Below the pieces are notes generated by a model. It had not been told where the DNA came from. It did no database searches and saw nothing but the letters and a program-made list of their open reading frames with translations. A stretch of 64,000 nucleotides of DNA, taken from positions 4,712,001 through 4,776,000 of the forward strand of contig NZ_CP042431.1 in the NCBI RefSeq assembly GCF_007970185.1. The letters are read 5' to 3'. This stretch comes from Pseudobacter ginsenosidimutans (GTDB lineage Bacteria > Bacteroidota > Bacteroidia > Chitinophagales > Chitinophagaceae). Made by a program: the position numbers and the translations under genes. Shown one piece after another: positions 60,585 to 64,000 of this stretch; positions within the stretch are counted from its first letter, which is position 1; every line of letters starts with the position of its first letter.

Positions 60585-61973
60585 ATGAAACTCATGAAAC
60601 ATATTCTTTCAACTTTGGTCATTTTACATCTTGTGTCAATTACTGGCTGTAAGAAGTTTACAGATGTTGGTTTACCGAAAAGCCAGATTACCAGGGATGT
60701 TATTTTTAAAGACGACCAGCTTGCGAAATCTGCTATGGCGGGAGTCTATCGTTCATTGGAAGAGACAGGCTTTCTTTCCGGTTCCCAATCTGGTGCACAG
60801 GTAGTGCTGGGAGCTTATACAGACGAGCTGGAGTCTTATGCCGTGGCAACAAATGATGCTTCTGTTTTTTACCAGTTGACCCATCTTGCTACATCAGGCA
60901 AGATCCTTAGCATGTGGACTACAACCTATACGCAGGTTTACAATATAAATTCCATTATTGAAGGAGTTGACAATTCAAATGGGATGAGCGCTCCTGTTCG
61001 GGATCAGCTGAAGGGAGAAGGTCTTTTTCTGAGAGCTATACTGCACCTCTATCTCGCACAGACCTACAGTGCCGTTCCCTACGTTACATCTACAGCATAT
61101 GATGTCAACCAGAGCATTGGCAAAATTAGCGTAGAAGAAGTCTATACAAAGTGTCGCAAGGATCTGGAGGACGCACAGTTGTTGCTTCCACAGACTTTGG
61201 CGAAAGGGAACAGGATCTATCCTACAAAGATGGCTGCCTATGCTTTGCTGGCAAGGATTGCTTACTATCAGTCTGATTGGAATAAAGCATTGGCATATGC
61301 CAACGAAGTACTTGACCATCCGCAATACCAGATGGAACCCGAGCTGGACAAGGTATTCTTAAAAGAGAGTTCAAGTAGCATTTGGCAATTGTTGCCCTAT
61401 AGCGCCATTTATAATCCTTATCAGGGAAATGTTTTCATCCTGAGAGCTGCTCCACCCACTACAATTGCTTTGCGGGAAGACTTTGTGACGGATTTCGAAA
61501 ATGGAGATAAGAGAGCAACCTCATGGGTGGGCCAGATCAGGAGCGCCCAAAACCAGATCTATTATTATCCATTCAAGTACAAGCAATATTCCACAAGTAC
61601 CAGTTCCCTGGAACATTCTGTCATCCTGAGAGTGGAAGAACTAATCCTGATCAGGGCCGAAGCCTTCCTCAAAAAACAACAATACGATCTGGCAGTTGAT
61701 GACCTGAATGCTATCAGGGGACGTGCGAACCTGTCTTTACTTGAGGAAAATACAGATCCGGAGGATCTGCTCAACATTCTGATAAAAGAGAGAAGATCGG
61801 AATTGTTTACTGAATTTGGTCATCGCTATTATGACCTGCGACACTATCAGCGCCTGGACGCAGTAATGTCCGTTAAAAAAACAGGCTGGAAATCCTACTA
61901 TGCCTACTGGCCACTACCAGAGAAAGAACTACTGCTTAACCCCAACTTAAATCCACAGAATAATGGCTATTAG
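60585..61973 (+). CDS. RagB/SusD-family lipoprotein (second cassette)
   Basis: The 462-aa product has a lipoprotein signal (ILSTLVILHLVSITGC). SusD motifs are AMAGVYRSLEETGFLSG, LKGEGLFLRAILHLYLAQTYSAVPYV, YTKCRKDLEDAQLLLPQ, AFLKKQQYDLAVDDLNAIRGRA and ERRSELFTEFGHRYYDLRHYQ. It ends WPLPEKELLLNPNLNPQNNGY. It partners the SusC just upstream. Its last codons overlap the start of the peptidase gene by 11 nt, which suggests coupled translation. Confidence 0.95.
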   Translation: MKLMKHILSTLVILHLVSITGCKKFTDVGLPKSQITRDVIFKDDQLAKSAMAGVYRSLEETGFLSGSQSGAQVVLGAYTDELESYAVATNDASVFYQLTHLATSGKILSMWTTTYTQVYNINSIIEGVDNSNGMSAPVRDQLKGEGLFLRAILHLYLAQTYSAVPYVTSTAYDVNQSIGKISVEEVYTKCRKDLEDAQLLLPQTLAKGNRIYPTKMAAYALLARIAYYQSDWNKALAYANEVLDHPQYQMEPELDKVFLKESSSSIWQLLPYSAIYNPYQGNVFILRAAPPTTIALREDFVTDFENGDKRATSWVGQIRSAQNQIYYYPFKYKQYSTSTSSLEHSVILRVEELILIRAEAFLKKQQYDLAVDDLNAIRGRANLSLLEENTDPEDLLNILIKERRSELFTEFGHRYYDLRHYQRLDAVMSVKKTGWKSYYAYWPLPEKELLLNPNLNPQNNGY

Positions 61974-63567
61974 AATATATATATTGGCCTTACTGCTCAT
62001 TCCAGGCTTATGCTATTCCCAAAATATTGACAGTCTGCAAGCTATTTATAGCCAATATTATGAAACTGCATTGCTGACTGTTAGTCCTTCGGGTGAATAT
62101 GCCGTATTGAATCATCACAATACGTTTGGGAAAAATAACGATGTGCTGCTTGACGTGAAAACTGGAAAATCACTATCGCTGGATAAACATATTCGTTACC
62201 AGTTTTTAGGAGATGATTGCCTGTTAATGCAGAATATGGAACGCAGCAGATTCATGCATCTAAAGACCCAACAATACCGTGATGTAGCTGGTAGTCATAT
62301 TCCTGCTATCATTACTAAATCAAGTCAAATTCTGCTGCAAAATAAGGTTGCTAAAGAGGCCTTCCTGACTTCAACAGATGGAGAGGAATTGTGGAAAGCG
62401 TCAAACATCAATACCTCCCTGTTTGATGTAAATAACAATCGATTTATCTATGCTTCAGGTGATCAGTTGGTGATCAGAGAACTGAACAGTCATCGGTTAA
62501 AAACCTATACACTCGACAGCAACGTTCAATGGATGTTTTCCAACGATCATAGAATCTACTGTGCCAATATTCAGGCAACACAAATAGAACTGTACACTTT
62601 GGATCTGCAGTCCAATCAGCTGGCAAAACAAATAATTGTGAGTCCTGCGGATTTGGAATTCGCCTCATCTTTAAATAATTTATTTGAGATCAGAGAAGAT
62701 AAACACTTCCTGTTTCCCATGTATTTAAAAAGTAAATTAAATGACAAGAAGAATCCTGAATTAATAATTACCTATTCCAACAGAAGTGGCAAGGACAAGT
62801 TTTTAAACCATCATTTGGGTATTTATGATCTTAAGAACGGGCAATGGGACTATAAACCTGATACAAAGCAAAAACTGCCTGTTTACAAATTTTTGAATGA
62901 AAAAGGTGACTTTGTTGTGTACGATGAAAGTGGGGATGTAGTGGAAGAACAGCAAAATGTTATTCTGGATCTGAATTTGATTTTAGATTATGGTAAAAGT
63001 TCATGCTTACTGCCTAAAAAAAGAATACATGACGGCAATTATCTATGGGATCGGGGTACTGAACAATTCATTTATTTCGATCAAAAAAGATGGAGGTTTC
63101 ATCATATCAAAACAGGGGCAGATCAGGAGCTATTGCCTTTGGGTGCCGGGGGATGGCATGCCTACCAGGCACGTAGAGGAAGTAGTGGCCTTGCAGACGA
63201 ACCAGAGGTTAAGCCAATTCATATCCGCAACAGATCTGCCATTATGTTGTCTAATCAGTTCGATTACTTTATTGTGGATCTCAAAACTCATCAATTAGAG
63301 AGGATCACCAAAGGGGAAGAACAACAGATCAAATATGAACTGCAGTTATCCAGGGAACAGTATCCGAAATCATCCTGGAATATTGGGTTTGCTGAAATTG
63401 ACCTGGAAAAGGAGATTACTTTCAAGCTCTTTAACCTTAAGACCTATAATTCAGGATTTGCCACCTATTTACATAAAAAGAAAAAAAACGATCTCTTTCA
63501 ACTAGGACATTACAGGGAGATCATTAAGTATAACAACGGACATTTTTTACCTCTCATTTTGCGTTAG
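61963..63567 (+). CDS. Secreted S9 (prolyl-oligopeptidase-like) peptidase, N-terminal beta-propeller part (before a frameshift)
   Basis: A signal peptide (MAIRIYILALLLIPGLCYSQ) leads a region of about 510 residues with beta-propeller character (TVSPSGEYAVLNHHNT, VKTGKSLSL, YDLKNGQWDYKPD, LWDRGTEQFIYFDQKRWRFHHI). The frame ends at TAG 63565-63567, but a hydrolase domain continues in the -1 register directly after. Adding one T to the T6 run near 63543-63548 would read GHFFTSHFALEPFRLTKLEKG without a break. I therefore treat both parts as one gene. The product would be a periplasmic or surface peptidase acting on what the neighbouring SusCD imports. Confidence 0.8.
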   Translation: MAIRIYILALLLIPGLCYSQNIDSLQAIYSQYYETALLTVSPSGEYAVLNHHNTFGKNNDVLLDVKTGKSLSLDKHIRYQFLGDDCLLMQNMERSRFMHLKTQQYRDVAGSHIPAIITKSSQILLQNKVAKEAFLTSTDGEELWKASNINTSLFDVNNNRFIYASGDQLVIRELNSHRLKTYTLDSNVQWMFSNDHRIYCANIQATQIELYTLDLQSNQLAKQIIVSPADLEFASSLNNLFEIREDKHFLFPMYLKSKLNDKKNPELIITYSNRSGKDKFLNHHLGIYDLKNGQWDYKPDTKQKLPVYKFLNEKGDFVVYDESGDVVEEQQNVILDLNLILDYGKSSCLLPKKRIHDGNYLWDRGTEQFIYFDQKRWRFHHIKTGADQELLPLGAGGWHAYQARRGSSGLADEPEVKPIHIRNRSAIMLSNQFDYFIVDLKTHQLERITKGEEQQIKYELQLSREQYPKSSWNIGFAEIDLEKEITFKLFNLKTYNSGFATYLHKKKKNDLFQLGHYREIIKYNNGHFLPLILR

Positions 63568-64000
63568 AACCTTTTAGACTGACAAAATTAGAAAAAGGGA
63601 AATACACGATTGTATATGAATCTTTAAAAACAGAAATAAAGGACTTAACAGGTACAAAATATCAAATCTTTCAATATCAAACAAGTTATGGTACGGCCAA
63701 TGCTGCGATCTTGTTTCCTGTTGGTTATGACAGTCAGAAGAAGTATCCGATGATAGTGAATATTTATGAAGTGCAGTCACGTGATCTATTGTATTTCTTG
63801 CCGCCATATTTAACGGTAACATATGGCTTCAATTATTTGCACTATTTGATGAATGGGTACATTGTGTTGCTTCCTGATCTTCAATATGAAATCGGTAATG
63901 TTAAAAATAGTGTGATCAAATCCCTGGAAAGTAGTACTGAGGCCGCCAAATTATTGGCACCTGTTGATGATAATAATATCGGCGTTTTGGGTTTATCATT
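63546..64000 (+). CDS. S9 peptidase, catalytic alpha/beta-hydrolase part (partial, runs off the right edge)
   Basis: In the shifted frame the sequence reads LEPFRLTKLEKGKYTIVYESLK, then AAILFPVGYDSQKKYPMIVNIYE, then MNGYIVLLPDLQYEIGN, then STEAAKLLAPVDDNNIGVLGLS at the window edge. This is the S9 hydrolase fold, and GLS should be the start of the GxSxGG nucleophile elbow. The Asp and His of the triad would lie beyond the window. It has no start of its own, so it is the continuation of the preceding part. Confidence 0.72.

Noticed and set aside
1-64000. CRISPR arrays, integrases, transposases, prophage or replication origin
   Set aside because: I found no direct-repeat/spacer array, no recombinase or transposase gene and no DnaA-box cluster in the window.

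Overview
The window is chromosomal DNA from a member of the Bacteroidota, most likely family Chitinophagaceae. Four things point there: SusC/SusD pairs behind ECF-sigma/FecR switches, a type IX secretion sorting domain, promoters of the Bacteroidota form (TTTG, about 20 nt, TAnnTTTG), and family-typical genes such as DUF3667, DUF983, the haem-binding CxxCH protein, GldF/GldG-like proteins and a GH3-like adenylase. Most genes lack a Shine-Dalgarno sequence, as is usual in this phylum.

Positions 1-3.5 kb hold the 5' end of a SusC gene leaving the window leftwards, a divergent DeoR-type regulator, and an AT-richer patch with a possible cysteine-rich microprotein and an orphan immunity-like gene. 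Positions 3.5-19.3 kb hold housekeeping and accessory genes: three tRNAs (Leu-GAG, Gly-GCC, Leu-UAA), a histidine kinase, a GT2 glycosyltransferase, a serine hydrolase, an AAA ATPase, a GH26 mannanase-like lipoprotein, a CNNM/CorC protein, an AraC regulator, Ada, and a surface-protein pair (T9SS cargo plus an S74 tail-fibre-like protein).

Positions 19.5-33.7 kb hold envelope genes (OmpA-like, PagL-like lipid A deacylase, haem-binding protein), mazG with an NtrY-like kinase, a PHP/PolX protein with a decayed polymerase site, a 56-residue Lys/Ala histone-like protein, and rplU-rpmA. This stretch also contains gene debris: the C-terminal end of a glutamate decarboxylase, the C-terminal end of a DUF1028 protein, a truncated glycosyltransferase and a long inverted repeat. 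Positions 34-38.2 kb carry a GH3-like adenylase, dxr and rseP.

The most unusual part is 38.3-54.5 kb. An ECF sigma factor and FecR anti-sigma factor precede SusC, SusD and a lipoprotein. These are followed with short gaps by one ABC ATPase, a fused GldF-GldG permease, two tandem MutS-type ATPases that lack a mismatch-recognition domain (the first interrupted by a frameshift), and a second GldF-GldG fusion. The duplicated permease/MutS arrangement with a single ABC ATPase looks like one machine built from paired paralogues, and I know of no described function for it. It ends just before ssrA (tmRNA, tag GNTQYAMAA).

From 55.2 kb to the end is a second sigma/FecR/SusC/SusD cassette feeding a secreted S9 (prolyl-oligopeptidase-like) peptidase that runs off the window. 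At least four single-base losses break otherwise intact genes: the NtrY-like kinase (two), the first MutS gene, and the S9 peptidase. These are either real decay or residual assembly indels.
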